Numbered from the stretch's first letter, positions 21,317-29,235 are shown. The stretch: 33,088 bases of DNA from Chloroflexota bacterium (GCA_016197225.1 JACPWC010000121.1:1-33088); one strand, 5' to 3'. Program-made: numbers and translations. Notes: generated by a model from the sequence alone, not told the origin.

Positions 21317-22393
21317 TCAAAATCCGGCAGAAGCGAGTCCGATCGCCGCTCCAATTCCGGCAAGCACAAACACAAACACGAACCAGAGCACGCCCGCGCC
21401 GATGGAAAGCAGAGCAAAGTAACCCATCTCGGTCATCGTCACCAGGCCGCCGCTCTGGGCCTGAGGGGCCTGGGCCACGGTTTGCATTGCGCCGCCTTCG
21501 TTGCCGGCGGCGGCCCCGGCCAGCAGGGCCAGGTCAAAGCCTTCGGTGCGAACGCGCAAATCGAAATACATCAACGTCATGTTCGTCAACTGGAACGGAA
21601 TGTAGATCAGGCTGAAGACAAGGCTGACAATAGATTGAATGATGGTTTGCAGGGTAAAGGCGGTGGTGGGATCATCCGCAAAGACAGGGTTGCCGAAGAG
21701 CAACTGTAGAACCAGAGTCGCCAACGTGGTCGGGCCGGTGACGATAAGCTGGCCGAAAAGAAAGAGAATGAACACGAAGCCCACCACCCACCAGAACCGC
21801 CGCCGGGCCAGGTCCCACGCCCGGCGAATGACGCCGGAGGCGCTTTGATTTTCCAGAACGAGGACGGGCGCGATGAGGGGCGTGATGACTGCCGAGAAGA
21901 AGGCGATCATGCCCAATCCGGTCAGCCAGCCGACGCACGGCACAATGAACCAGATGGCGAGCAAAAAAACGATGACGATCGCCAACACCAACGCCAGCAC
22001 TAACTTCAACCAGGTGCTGCCTATCTTCTTGTAAGCGTCGAGGATGTTGACGCTCTCGCCGAGGTAGTTGTCGGCTACGGCGCGAGTCAGAGCGGCGGTG
22101 GCGACGCCGCTGACAAGAACAAGGCTGAGAATTGCCAGAAAGATAGTGGCAAGCTGGCCCAGAAGATATGTTGGCGTAAAAATGGAAGATGGAGTGACCG
22201 GAGCGCCGCCGGCCAGCCGCGCCACAGTTTCCCCGCTGGTCAACAGCGAGACCAGCAACGAGATCGCCGTCAGCGGCACTTGCACAATGGCGATGATGCC
22301 GACGAATGTCAGGAAATTTTTCCGGTAGAGGCGGACAGCTTGATCGAGCAGTTCGGCAAGGGTCAGGGGGCGAAGATTGGCTGAGCCGGTCAT
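21317..22393 (-). CDS. Multi-pass membrane protein, GPDPase membrane-domain type
   Basis: 358 residues with about seven hydrophobic segments. It opens with LTLAELLDQAVRLYRKNFLTF, the usual start of proteins that resemble the membrane domain of glycerophosphodiester phosphodiesterases but have no catalytic domain. SASGVIRRAWDLARRRFWW repeats a similar amphipathic segment in the second half, as expected for a duplicated fold. AGGAGA is about 6 nt before the ATG, and TATAGT (22434-22439, minus strand) is a likely -10. It is the first gene of the moxR operon. Confidence 0.84.
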   Translation of the reverse strand: MTGSANLRPLTLAELLDQAVRLYRKNFLTFVGIIAIVQVPLTAISLLVSLLTSGETVARLAGGAPVTPSSIFTPTYLLGQLATIFLAILSLVLVSGVATAALTRAVADNYLGESVNILDAYKKIGSTWLKLVLALVLAIVIVFLLAIWFIVPCVGWLTGLGMIAFFSAVITPLIAPVLVLENQSASGVIRRAWDLARRRFWWVVGFVFILFLFGQLIVTGPTTLATLVLQLLFGNPVFADDPTTAFTLQTIIQSIVSLVFSLIYIPFQLTNMTLMYFDLRVRTEGFDLALLAGAAAGNEGGAMQTVAQAPQAQSGGLVTMTEMGYFALLSIGAGVLWFVFVFVLAGIGAAIGLASAGF

Positions 22394-22433
22394 ATGATTC
22401 TCCTGTCGAAGATGAAAACTGTGATGTCAGCCA

Positions 22434-22439
22434 ACTATA
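22434..22439 (-). promoter_or_regulatory. Putative -10 box of the moxR operon
   Basis: TATAGT on the minus strand, about 40 nt before the ATG at 22393, leaves room for a leader with the AGGAGA ribosome site. No convincing -35 was found 16-18 nt further upstream. Confidence 0.4.
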
Positions 22440-22468
22440 CACGGCTTCGCCAATTCGCGCTTGCGTGA

Positions 22469-22544
22469 GTAGGGGCGAAGCATTCGGAAATCAATCTCGC
22501 AGTTCGCCAAGCGCCCCGCCCCGCGAAGCGTGCTTCGTCCCTAC
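22469..22544. repeat. GTAGGGGCGAAGC-type inverted repeat overlapping the mazG stop
   Basis: GTAGGGGCGAAGC (22469-22481) and the complement of GTAGGGACGAAGC (22532-22544) form imperfect arms (one mismatch in 13) around about 50 nt. The TAG stop of the leftward mazG gene (22541-22543) is part of the right arm. It is related to the repeat at 6031-6105 through the GGGGCGAAG core. Confidence 0.7.
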
Positions 22545-23986
22545 ATCCTCTTCGCTTCTTCCCACAACACATCCATCTCTTCCAACGTCAGCGCACTCAA
22601 TTCTCTGCCTTGCGCCTTTGCTCCGGCTTCCACGTAAGCAAAGCGTTTGGCAAACTTCTCGTTGGCCTCACGCAGGGCAACTTCGGGATCAATGTTCAGC
22701 CAGCGCGTCCAGTTGACGATGGCAAAGAGCAGGTCGCCCATCTCTTCGGCCCTCGCCTTCTCACCTTCAGCCGACTCGATCTCGGCCATCTCTTCGTGAA
22801 TCTTGGCCTTGACGCCGCTCACGTCCGGCCAGTCGAAGCCGACGCGGGCGGCGCGAGATTGATAGGTGTGAGCCTGAGCCAGCGCAGGCAGGGCCGCCGG
22901 GATGCTGGACAGCAGGCCGTTTTTCTTCTTCTCAGAATTGCCCGCCCGTTCCTGTTCTTTGAGCTTTTCCCAATTCGCTAACACTTCCCCGGCCCCGCTC
23001 ACTTTCAGGTCGCCGAACACGTGCGGGTGGCGGCGAATGAGCTTGGCGTTGATGTCGCCGATCACGTCGGCCATGTGGAACTCGCCGTCGTCAATGGCAA
23101 TTTGCGTTTGCAGGACGACTTGCAAAAGCAAGTCGCCGAGTTCTTCGCGCAACATCTGCGGGTCACCAGCGTCGAGGGCGGCCAACGTTTCGTAAGCTTC
23201 TTCCAGCAAATGCGAGCGCAGAGTCTGGTGCGTCTGCTCACGATCCCAAGGGCAACCGTCGGGCGCGCGCAGGCGGGCGATGGTGTTCTGGAAAGTCTCG
23301 AACGAGCCGGGGCGGGTGATGGGAGAGATGAAGAGAGAGGAGAGATGAGAAATGTGCTCTGAATGATCGATTTCATGCAACGGCAACCACTCAACTCTTT
23401 CATCGGGCGTGCCGACGGCGTGGACGAGGGCCACTTCGTGATCATCGTTATACTGATTCATCAGCGTCAGCTTCACGTCCGAGGCCAGGCCGGCGCTGTA
23501 GAGTTGGGCGACGAGGGCGGGCGTGTCGGGGCTGAACGAAGGATGAGCGCGAGTTGCCAGATCGAGGGCGTCGGCGACGAAAAGGCCGGGGAGCGCGTCC
23601 ACGTTCAACGCCAGCAGAGACGGCTCCACAAAGCTGAGTCCGGCGATGAGGCGCACCGGCAAGTTCATCTCGGCGGCGCGTTTGCGAATCCCTTCCACCG
23701 TCGCTTCGCCCACAGCCGGGTGGCCGGGCACGGCGTAAATCACGCCTTCGGGCCGCCGGCCAAGTTCCAGCACGCGCTCGACAATCTGCCGGTACACCTC
23801 TTCAAACTTTTCGGTCGCATCGTAAATGTCGTCGAACGAGTGAACGGTAAGCGTGGAGGGCAAGCCGTCCAGAGTTGGATGACGGGCGGTGCGGGCATAG
23901 ATTTCTGTGGCGCTGATGAGCGCGTCCCACGCTTCACGGGTGAGGTGATTTGGGTTGCCGGGGCCGAGGCCGAGTATGGTGATCAT
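22541..23986 (-). CDS. mazG: Tetrapyrrole methylase-MazG fusion (YabN-like nucleotide pyrophosphohydrolase)
   Basis: 481 residues. The N-terminal tetrapyrrole (SAM) methylase-like domain (1-215) starts ITILGLGPGNPNHLT and has VIYAVPGHPAVGEATV. Two MazG domains follow. The first contains CPWDREQTHQTLRSHLLEE, the metal ligands in LLEEAYETL and LREELGDLLLQVV; the second has EEMAEIESAEGE and AEEMGDLLFAIVN. MazG hydrolyses (d)NTPs to NMPs and pyrophosphate and cleans up aberrant nucleotides. The same fusion is known as YabN in Bacillus. The start ATG at 23986 is supported by TACAAT 7 nt upstream; the longer reading frame to 24076 has no support. Its stop is supplied by a dispersed repeat. Confidence 0.93.
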   Translation of the reverse strand: MITILGLGPGNPNHLTREAWDALISATEIYARTARHPTLDGLPSTLTVHSFDDIYDATEKFEEVYRQIVERVLELGRRPEGVIYAVPGHPAVGEATVEGIRKRAAEMNLPVRLIAGLSFVEPSLLALNVDALPGLFVADALDLATRAHPSFSPDTPALVAQLYSAGLASDVKLTLMNQYNDDHEVALVHAVGTPDERVEWLPLHEIDHSEHISHLSSLFISPITRPGSFETFQNTIARLRAPDGCPWDREQTHQTLRSHLLEEAYETLAALDAGDPQMLREELGDLLLQVVLQTQIAIDDGEFHMADVIGDINAKLIRRHPHVFGDLKVSGAGEVLANWEKLKEQERAGNSEKKKNGLLSSIPAALPALAQAHTYQSRAARVGFDWPDVSGVKAKIHEEMAEIESAEGEKARAEEMGDLLFAIVNWTRWLNIDPEVALREANEKFAKRFAYVEAGAKAQGRELSALTLEEMDVLWEEAKRM

Positions 23987-23993
23987 GGGCGGT

Positions 23994-23999
23994 ATTGTA
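23994..23999 (-). promoter_or_regulatory. -10 box of mazG (leaderless start)
   Basis: TACAAT on the minus strand ends 7 nt before the ATG (ACCGCCC between), so transcription should begin at or next to the start codon. No Shine-Dalgarno and no clear -35. Confidence 0.55.
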
Positions 24000-24071
24000 C
24001 ACGGGTTAGTTGCCGACGAAAGGCCGCGTGGCGCTTTTCCAAGTTGCGCCTGTCCTGGCGCACAAACTGTC

Positions 24072-24103
24072 TTCATCCCGATTTCATCTTTCCCTGCTAA
24101 ACT
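24072..24103 (+). promoter_or_regulatory. Direct-repeat operator and -10 of the response-regulator gene
   Basis: TTCATC (24072-24077), 5 nt, TTCATC (24083-24088), 9 nt (TTTCCCTGC), then TAAACT (24098-24103). The 11-bp period puts both sites on one DNA face, as for OmpR/PhoB-type regulators, and there is no normal -35 so activation is likely. The same layout recurs at 26212-26243. AAAGAGAA then precedes the ATG at 24129. Confidence 0.6.
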
Positions 24104-24128
24104 CCCTTCAATCCCAAAGAGAATCTTT

Positions 24129-24818
24129 ATGCGCGTATTGATTGTCGAAGACGAACGAAAAATTTCAGCCTACGTCAAACGCGGCCTTGAAGAGCAAGGC
24201 TACGCAGTTGACGCCGCTTTCACCGGGCGTGAAGCACTGGATTGGGCGGACACGGTGACGTTCGATGTCATTGTGCTGGATATTCTGTTGCCAGAACTCG
24301 ACGGTCTGGCCGTCTGCCGCGAATTACGAAAGCGCGGAGTCCGCGCGCCGATCCTCATGCTCACGGCCCGCGACGCGGTGGACGATCGGGTAGCCGGGCT
24401 GGACGCTGGCGCAGACGACTATCTCGTCAAACCATTTGCTCTCAAAGAACTATTGGCTCGCCTGCGCGCGCTCACCCGTCGCGCCGCCGATGCGCCAAAA
24501 TCGGCGCTATTGGAGATCGGCGATCTGAGTCTCGACACCCTCACCCACCGGGTCAAACGCGGCGGCAAATTGATTGAACTCACCGCCAAAGAATATGCCG
24601 TGTTGGAATGTCTGATGCGCGAGCCGGAGCGTGTCCTGACCCGCACTATGATTGCCGAGCATGTTTGGAATTACGATGTCTTCAATCAATCCAATGTGGT
24701 GGATGTTTACATCCGCAACCTGCGCCGGAAGATTGACGATGGCTTCGAGGTGAAACTGATCCACACCATTCGTGGGGCAGGCTATCGCCTGTCGGCAGAG
24801 GACGATGAAGCGGCTTAG
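24129..24818 (+). CDS. OmpR/PhoB-type response regulator
   Basis: 229 residues. The receiver domain (1-115) has the acidic pocket VEDE (Glu7, Asp8, Glu9), phospho-acceptor Asp51 in IVLDILLPELDG, Thr79 in LTAR and Lys101 in VKPF. The winged-helix DNA-binding domain (about 125-225) has LTAKEYAVLECLM, the recognition helix region NVVDVYIRNLRRKID and the C-terminal hairpin IHTIRGAGYRL. This is the CusR/MprA-like type. The ATG at 24129 starts the receiver domain correctly; the open frame upstream runs against mazG. It overlaps its kinase gene by 14 bp. A direct-repeat element before it is repeated before the lipoprotein gene, which suggests that it regulates both. Confidence 0.95.
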   Translation: MRVLIVEDERKISAYVKRGLEEQGYAVDAAFTGREALDWADTVTFDVIVLDILLPELDGLAVCRELRKRGVRAPILMLTARDAVDDRVAGLDAGADDYLVKPFALKELLARLRALTRRAADAPKSALLEIGDLSLDTLTHRVKRGGKLIELTAKEYAVLECLMREPERVLTRTMIAEHVWNYDVFNQSNVVDVYIRNLRRKIDDGFEVKLIHTIRGAGYRLSAEDDEAA

Positions 24819-26199
24819 GACTCTGCGCGCCCGTTTTGCCTTGTGGGTGGCGGCCTTGCTTTTAGCCGTCCTCGTCGCCTTTGGCGCGCTGGTTTACTTC
24901 AGCCTGGCGCGTGACTTGTCGGCGGCCATAGACGACTCGCTGCAGTTGAGCGCCTCGCAAGCCATCGCCGCGGTGAACATTGAAAACGGCCAAATCAACT
25001 TCGCCGACAGCATTCCCGAAAACCCGACTGTAACCACAACCGGTGAGCGCGATTTGACCATTCGCATCTTCAACCCTGGCGGGCAGATCATTCAGGCATC
25101 CGGGGAGTTTAGCGCCTGGCCGGCCACCGCCGCGAGCATTACTGCCGCCCGACAACAACGCTCAACTTTTGAAACCCTGGCCGACCCCAAGGAGCAAATT
25201 CTCGTGCGCTTCTACACGGGGCCTATTATCGAGAACGGCCAACTCATTGGCATCGTTCAAGTGGCCCAGGACCTGGAAGATGTGCAAAAAACTCTCAACC
25301 GCTTGTTGCAGGCCTTACTCATCGGCGGGCCGTTATTGGTCCTGGTGGCCGCGTTCGGCGGCTATTTCCTTGCCGCTCGCGCCCTGGCCCCGATTGACCA
25401 AATCATTCACACGGCTCGGCGTATCTCTGCCGAAGATTTATCGGCCCGGCTCAACCTGCCTGCCACCGACGATGAAGTCGGGCGGCTGGCGACAACCTTT
25501 GACGCCATGCTGGCGCGGTTGGATGAGTCATTCAAACGCGAGCGGCAGTTCACCGCCGACGCCTCACACGAACTCCGCACGCCCTTGGCCGCCATGCAAG
25601 CCATTCTCGGCGTCATTCGCGAAGAGCGCCGCACCCCCGAAGACTACGAGCAAGCCCTCAGCGACATATCCGAAGAGGCCGACCGCCTGCGCGCCCTGAC
25701 AGAAGATTTATTGCAACTGGCGCGCGGCGACACTCAGTCGCCTGCCGCTTACGCGAAAATTGATTTATCGGCGTTGCTCAACGATGTTGCCGACTCACTC
25801 CGCCCACTGGCCGAAGCCAAAGGACTGGCGCTTAATTGCAACATTCCCAATGGCTTATTCCTCTCCGGCGAGATGGACGGGTTGATTCGGCTGTTTGTGA
25901 ATCTGGTAGAGAACGCTGTCAAGTATACCGACGACGGCGCGATCACCCTCTCAGCCCAGGCCGAGGCCGATCAGCTCCGGATCATTGTGGCCGACACCGG
26001 CCCCGGCATCCCCCCGGAGCATCTCCCCCGCATCTTTGATCGTTTTTATCGCGTGGACGCCTCGCGCACTCAACGCGGCGCAGGCCTGGGCCTGGCCATT
26101 GCGCTGGACATTGCCCGCGCGCACGGCGGCGCGATTGAAGTGAGCAGTACTCTGGGCGCAGGATCAGCATTCACCGTACAACTGCCCGGATTAAGATAA
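24805..26199 (+). CDS. Sensor histidine kinase, partner of the regulator
   Basis: 464 residues from the ATG at 24805 (MKRLRTLRARF), inside the end of the regulator gene. TM1 is about 10-33 and TM2 about 168-190, with an extracytoplasmic sensor of about 130 residues between them that has no recognised motif. HAMP (about 190-245) contains LAPIDQIIHTARRIS. The H-box is FTADASHELRTPLAAM with phospho-acceptor His255. The ATPase domain has FVNLVENAVKYTDDG (N), ADTGPGIPPEH (G1), FDRFYRVDASR (F) and GAGLGLAIALDIARAHGG (G2). All catalytic boxes are intact. A membrane-spanning sensor next to a lipoprotein target suggests an envelope signal; the ligand is unknown. Confidence 0.95.
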   Translation: MKRLRTLRARFALWVAALLLAVLVAFGALVYFSLARDLSAAIDDSLQLSASQAIAAVNIENGQINFADSIPENPTVTTTGERDLTIRIFNPGGQIIQASGEFSAWPATAASITAARQQRSTFETLADPKEQILVRFYTGPIIENGQLIGIVQVAQDLEDVQKTLNRLLQALLIGGPLLVLVAAFGGYFLAARALAPIDQIIHTARRISAEDLSARLNLPATDDEVGRLATTFDAMLARLDESFKRERQFTADASHELRTPLAAMQAILGVIREERRTPEDYEQALSDISEEADRLRALTEDLLQLARGDTQSPAAYAKIDLSALLNDVADSLRPLAEAKGLALNCNIPNGLFLSGEMDGLIRLFVNLVENAVKYTDDGAITLSAQAEADQLRIIVADTGPGIPPEHLPRIFDRFYRVDASRTQRGAGLGLAIALDIARAHGGAIEVSSTLGAGSAFTVQLPGLR

Positions 26200-26211
26200 T
26201 CGCGGTTTCGT

Positions 26212-26243
26212 TTCATGGTCACTTCATCTCCCCTGGCTATAGT
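26212..26243 (+). promoter_or_regulatory. Direct-repeat operator and -10 of the lipoprotein gene
   Basis: TTCATG (26212-26217), 5 nt, TTCATC (26223-26228), 9 nt (TCCCCTGGC), then TATAGT (26238-26243). Spacing is identical to the element at 24072-24103 and the block before the -10 is also alike (CCCTG). No normal -35. The leader to the ATG at 26312 is about 60 nt and carries AAGGAGA at 26297-26303. Confidence 0.65.
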
Positions 26244-26311
26244 GTAGCTAACACCGGACGACGGCGTGTCGCCCGAACCAGTTCAGGGAGTACTACAAGG
26301 AGAAAAGCAGA

Positions 26312-27691
26312 ATGCGTTACAGAATCAGTATCATCGTATTTGCAATGCTCGCTTTTGCGCCGGCATTGACTGCCTGCGGTGGGAAAGCGGCCGCGATCAA
26401 CACACCAGCCCAATCTCAACCCACCGCTACAATCGCCAACCCCACCCATGTTGGCAGCGACGGACAGACCGGCGACTCCGCCAGCTTCCCCACCTTTTCC
26501 AGCCCGACGAACATCACCAACCTGTTCTTCCCGGTCTCGTCCATCGGCCAGACAGTCTTGCTGGGTCAGGAAGGCGGCGCGTCTCTCCGCGTTGAAACCA
26601 CGCTGTTGCCCGACACGAAAGCTATCGTCTGGCAGGGTGGCCAGACAGAAGTACGCGTAGTCCAGTATGTGGCTTACGCTGACGACAAGCTGGTCGAAAT
26701 CGCTTATGATTACCTGGCCCAAGCCGACGACGGCGACGTGTATTACTTCGGTGAAGACGTTACCAACTACGAAAACGGGCAGGCGGCCAATCACGATGGC
26801 TCCTGGCTGGCAGGCAAGGACGGCGCGCCTCCGGCGGTCATCATGCCAGCCCATCTCGAAGCGGGCATGATCTTCAATCCAGAAAATTTGCCCGGTGTCG
26901 TCTTTGAAACCGATGAGGTGATGTCCGCGTTGGAAAAGACAACGACGCCCAAAGGCCCGATTAACGATGGAGTGCTTATCAAAGAGACGCTTATGGACGG
27001 CAGCATCGAGTACAAGGTGTACGCCGCCGGTTATGGCGTAGTCGAAGAACGAGCAGAAGGCGCTCAGGTCAACCTGGTTTTGCTGAATCAAACCAATGCC
27101 GCTCCCGGAGTCGTGCCCGGCGCGCTACAAACCATCGAGGCGCAGGCCGAAGACATCATAGACATCGCACCGGTTGGCGATTGGGCCAAAGTGAGCGCCA
27201 ATGTCGCGGCCACTGTCGAGGCATGGAAAGCCTACCAGACGCAAGCCACACAAGATGGCGCACCCCGGGCTTTTCAAGACGCACTGGCCTCGGCGCTCGA
27301 CCGCTTACAGACTGCGTCAACCGCTAAGGATTCGGCGGCGACCATGCAGGCCGCCAACAACCTGAGCGCCACCGTGGTTGACCTGTTCAATGTCTACCAT
27401 CCCTCTGTCCCCGCCGACATTGGGCGTCTTGATGTGCTGGAACGGCAAATCTTCCTCGACGTGGCGGCCAGCAACTTGACTGCCGCCGCCGACAACCTTG
27501 CCAAAGTCAACATGGTTTGGGTGCGGGTCAGGCCTTCCATTCTTGCCCATAATAGCGCAGGCGTAGCCACGCAGTTTGAGGCCAGCCTCACTGCGCAAGC
27601 GAACGCGCTCGAAGAGAAAGACGTAAACACCCTCACTGCCGAAGCCAAGAACGGTTTGGAAATCGTGGATGCATTGGAGAAAGTTTATTAG
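26312..27691 (+). CDS. Lipoprotein of unknown family, probable target of the two-component system
   Basis: 459 residues. Lipoprotein signal with lipobox LTAC (Cys22), then a short Ala/Pro/Thr linker. The first half (about 60-255) is beta-rich, with FPVSSIGQTVLLGQEGG, ETTLLPDTKAIVWQGGQTEVRVV, LVEIAYDYLAQADDGDVYYFG and EYKVYAAGYGVVEE; this looks like a compact domain that handles a small ligand or metal, but no site can be named. The second half (about 270-459) is almost all helix, with repeated Ala-rich segments (VSANVAATVEAWKAYQTQ, AADNLAKVNMVWVRVRPSI, EALEKVY-like end), possibly a bundle. AAGGAGA is well placed. The promoter matches that of the regulator. A terminator follows at 27737. Stress, metal or redox roles are open guesses. 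Confidence 0.85.
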   Translation: MRYRISIIVFAMLAFAPALTACGGKAAAINTPAQSQPTATIANPTHVGSDGQTGDSASFPTFSSPTNITNLFFPVSSIGQTVLLGQEGGASLRVETTLLPDTKAIVWQGGQTEVRVVQYVAYADDKLVEIAYDYLAQADDGDVYYFGEDVTNYENGQAANHDGSWLAGKDGAPPAVIMPAHLEAGMIFNPENLPGVVFETDEVMSALEKTTTPKGPINDGVLIKETLMDGSIEYKVYAAGYGVVEERAEGAQVNLVLLNQTNAAPGVVPGALQTIEAQAEDIIDIAPVGDWAKVSANVAATVEAWKAYQTQATQDGAPRAFQDALASALDRLQTASTAKDSAATMQAANNLSATVVDLFNVYHPSVPADIGRLDVLERQIFLDVAASNLTAAADNLAKVNMVWVRVRPSILAHNSAGVATQFEASLTAQANALEEKDVNTLTAEAKNGLEIVDALEKVY

Positions 27692-27736
27692 ACGATTGGG
27701 ACTTGCGAAAAAATAGATGCCGCCTTAATATCATGG

Positions 27737-27764
27737 GCGCAGGCCGAGCACAATCGGCTTGCGC
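27737..27764 (+). terminator. Probable terminator of the lipoprotein gene
   Basis: GCGCAGGCCGA (27737-27747) pairs with TCGGCTTGCGC (27754-27764), 10 of 11 with one G-T pair, around a 6-nt loop, followed by the T-rich TCATTTCAATTT. It ends the regulator-kinase-lipoprotein region. Confidence 0.65.
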
Positions 27765-27772
27765 TCATTTCA

Positions 27773-27791
27773 ATTTGGGCCAGGCCCAAAT
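27773..27791. promoter_or_regulatory. Perfect palindrome upstream of the GTPase gene
   Basis: ATTTGGGCC, a single A, then GGCCCAAAT. The 19-bp near-perfect dyad is too tight to be a good RNA hairpin and is better suited to binding a dimeric protein. It lies about 110 bp before the GTPase -10, so a link to that gene is possible but unproven. The rest of the gap to 27897 shows no supportable gene. Confidence 0.4.
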
Positions 27792-27897
27792 CCTACGAAC
27801 AGGCCAAAATGGAGCGATGCCGTGATCGAGTTTGCCGACATTGTGGGCGGCAAAGTGCCGGGCCGCTCGTCGCCATTTTATTTTAGCGAATTGGAGT

Positions 27898-27903
27898 TAG
27901 AAT
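27898..27903 (+). promoter_or_regulatory. -10 box of the GTPase gene (leaderless start)
   Basis: TAGAAT is followed by CGGCCC and the ATG at 27910, so 6 nt separate the -10 from the start codon. The upstream stretch (27871-27903) is AT-rich, unlike its surroundings. No Shine-Dalgarno. Confidence 0.5.
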
Positions 27904-27909
27904 CGGCCC

Positions 27910-29187
27910 ATGCCTTCCTTCGACGACCTCATCAAAGAATTCCCCCTCGCCACCCGCGAGCAACTCAAAACCACCTGGGACGCTCTGCCCGCCCCAGCCC
28001 AGGACGAACTGAAAAAGTCGCTGGACTACCTGCCCAAAGACTTGACGATGTGGCGGATGTTGCTGGGGCTGTCGCTCACCCAGTTCAAGATCGCCTTCGG
28101 CGACAAGCAAAAGGTCGCCATCGTCGGCCCGGCCAACGTGGGCAAATCCACCCTCTACAATCAACTCATTCGCGCGAAGGACGACAAGGCCGAAGTGAGC
28201 GCCCTGCCCGGCACGACGCGCGTCAACCAGGAAGCCGACTCGGGTTTGTTTGCCCTCGTTGACACGCCCGGCGCGGACGCGGTGGGTGAAGTGGGCGAAG
28301 CCGAGAAGGCGCACGCGCTGGCGGCGGCCCGCGAGGCCGACTTCCTCATCATCACCTTCGACGCCATTCAGGGCATCAAACGCACCGAGCAGGAACTGTT
28401 CGACGAGCTCAACGCGCTGGGCAAGCCGTTCATTGTCGTTCTGAATAAGATTGACTTGGTGCGGCGCGAGGCCGACAAAGTGGTGGAACGGTCAGCCGCC
28501 AACCTGCGCCTCCAGCCGGAACAAGTCATCCCCGTCGCCGCCAAAGACGGCAAGAACCTGGATCGAGTGTTGATGGCGATTGCCAAGACCGAGCCGGAGA
28601 TCGTAGCCGCGCTGGGCAAGGCCTTGCCCGAATATCGCTGGCGGCTGGCCTGGGCCGCCATCACCGGGGCGGCGTCCACCTCTGCCGTTATCGCTCTCAC
28701 GCCCCTGCCCATTTTTGACGTGGTGCCTCTGCTGGCGGTGCAATCGTCGCTCATCCTCGGCGTCGCCCGAATTTACAACTACAAGATTACGCCGGAGCGG
28801 GCCAAGGAACTGACGGTGACGTTTGGGCTTGGGTTTTTGGGGCGGACTCTGTTTCAGGAGCTGAGCAAACTGGGCGGGCCGCCCGGCTGGTTGCTCTCGG
28901 CGGCCATTGCTTCGTCCACGACCGTCGTCATGGGCTACGCCGCCATCGTCTGGTTCGAGAGCGGCGAAAAACTCACCGGCGAGTCTATGAAGAAGATCAC
29001 CAAGCAGTTGACCGATTACTTCATCGAGTCTCTGCGCAACCTGGGCAAGAAGAAGCCGGACAAGAAGAGCCTGCAGGAGACCATCGCCCAGTCGTTGGAA
29101 AACTCGCCGCTGGCCGCCAGCCGCGAGACGCTGGATAAAGAAGCTGAAACCGACCAAAAAGATTCAGCCGCTAATTCCGCGAATTGA
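27910..29187 (+). CDS. Membrane-associated Era-type GTPase with DUF697 domain
   Basis: 425 residues. A helical N-terminus (1-65) precedes the G domain: G1 GPANVGKS (73-80), G2 Thr in PGTTR (about 102), G3 DTPG (118-121), G4 NKID (179-182) and G5-like PVAAKDGKN (about 209). After it come hydrophobic helices (about 240-345) with AAITGAASTSAVIALTPLPI and FDVVPLLAVQSSLILGVARI, the DUF697/YcjF pattern, then a charged Lys/Glu-rich tail. Such proteins are thought to act at the membrane; their role is not settled. The start is set by the -10 only 6 nt upstream. The stop lies in an inverted repeat shared with the leader of the next gene. Confidence 0.9.
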   Translation: MPSFDDLIKEFPLATREQLKTTWDALPAPAQDELKKSLDYLPKDLTMWRMLLGLSLTQFKIAFGDKQKVAIVGPANVGKSTLYNQLIRAKDDKAEVSALPGTTRVNQEADSGLFALVDTPGADAVGEVGEAEKAHALAAAREADFLIITFDAIQGIKRTEQELFDELNALGKPFIVVLNKIDLVRREADKVVERSAANLRLQPEQVIPVAAKDGKNLDRVLMAIAKTEPEIVAALGKALPEYRWRLAWAAITGAASTSAVIALTPLPIFDVVPLLAVQSSLILGVARIYNYKITPERAKELTVTFGLGFLGRTLFQELSKLGGPPGWLLSAAIASSTTVVMGYAAIVWFESGEKLTGESMKKITKQLTDYFIESLRNLGKKKPDKKSLQETIAQSLENSPLAASRETLDKEAETDQKDSAANSAN

Positions 29188-29222
29188 CACGAGTTATTCG
29201 AATCAATTCGCGATAATTCGCG
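29178..29222. repeat. AATTCGCG repeats between the GTPase and FTCD genes
   Basis: CGCGAATTGA (29178-29187) is inverted at 29203-29212 (10 bp) and AATTCGCG recurs directly at 29205-29212 and 29215-29222. The GTPase TGA is within the left arm. The elements fill nearly all of the 48-bp gap. Confidence 0.65.
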
Positions 29223-29235
29223 ACAAGAGCCAACT

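Noticed and set aside
23987-24076. Longer N-terminus for the MazG fusion protein
   Set aside because: The methylase-like domain starts exactly at the inner ATG and the extension covers the -10 box.
27759-28262. Plus-strand frame that begins before the GTPase gene
   Set aside because: Most of it overlaps the GTPase in another frame. The part before 27910 is short, has no ribosome site and contains the promoter of the GTPase gene.
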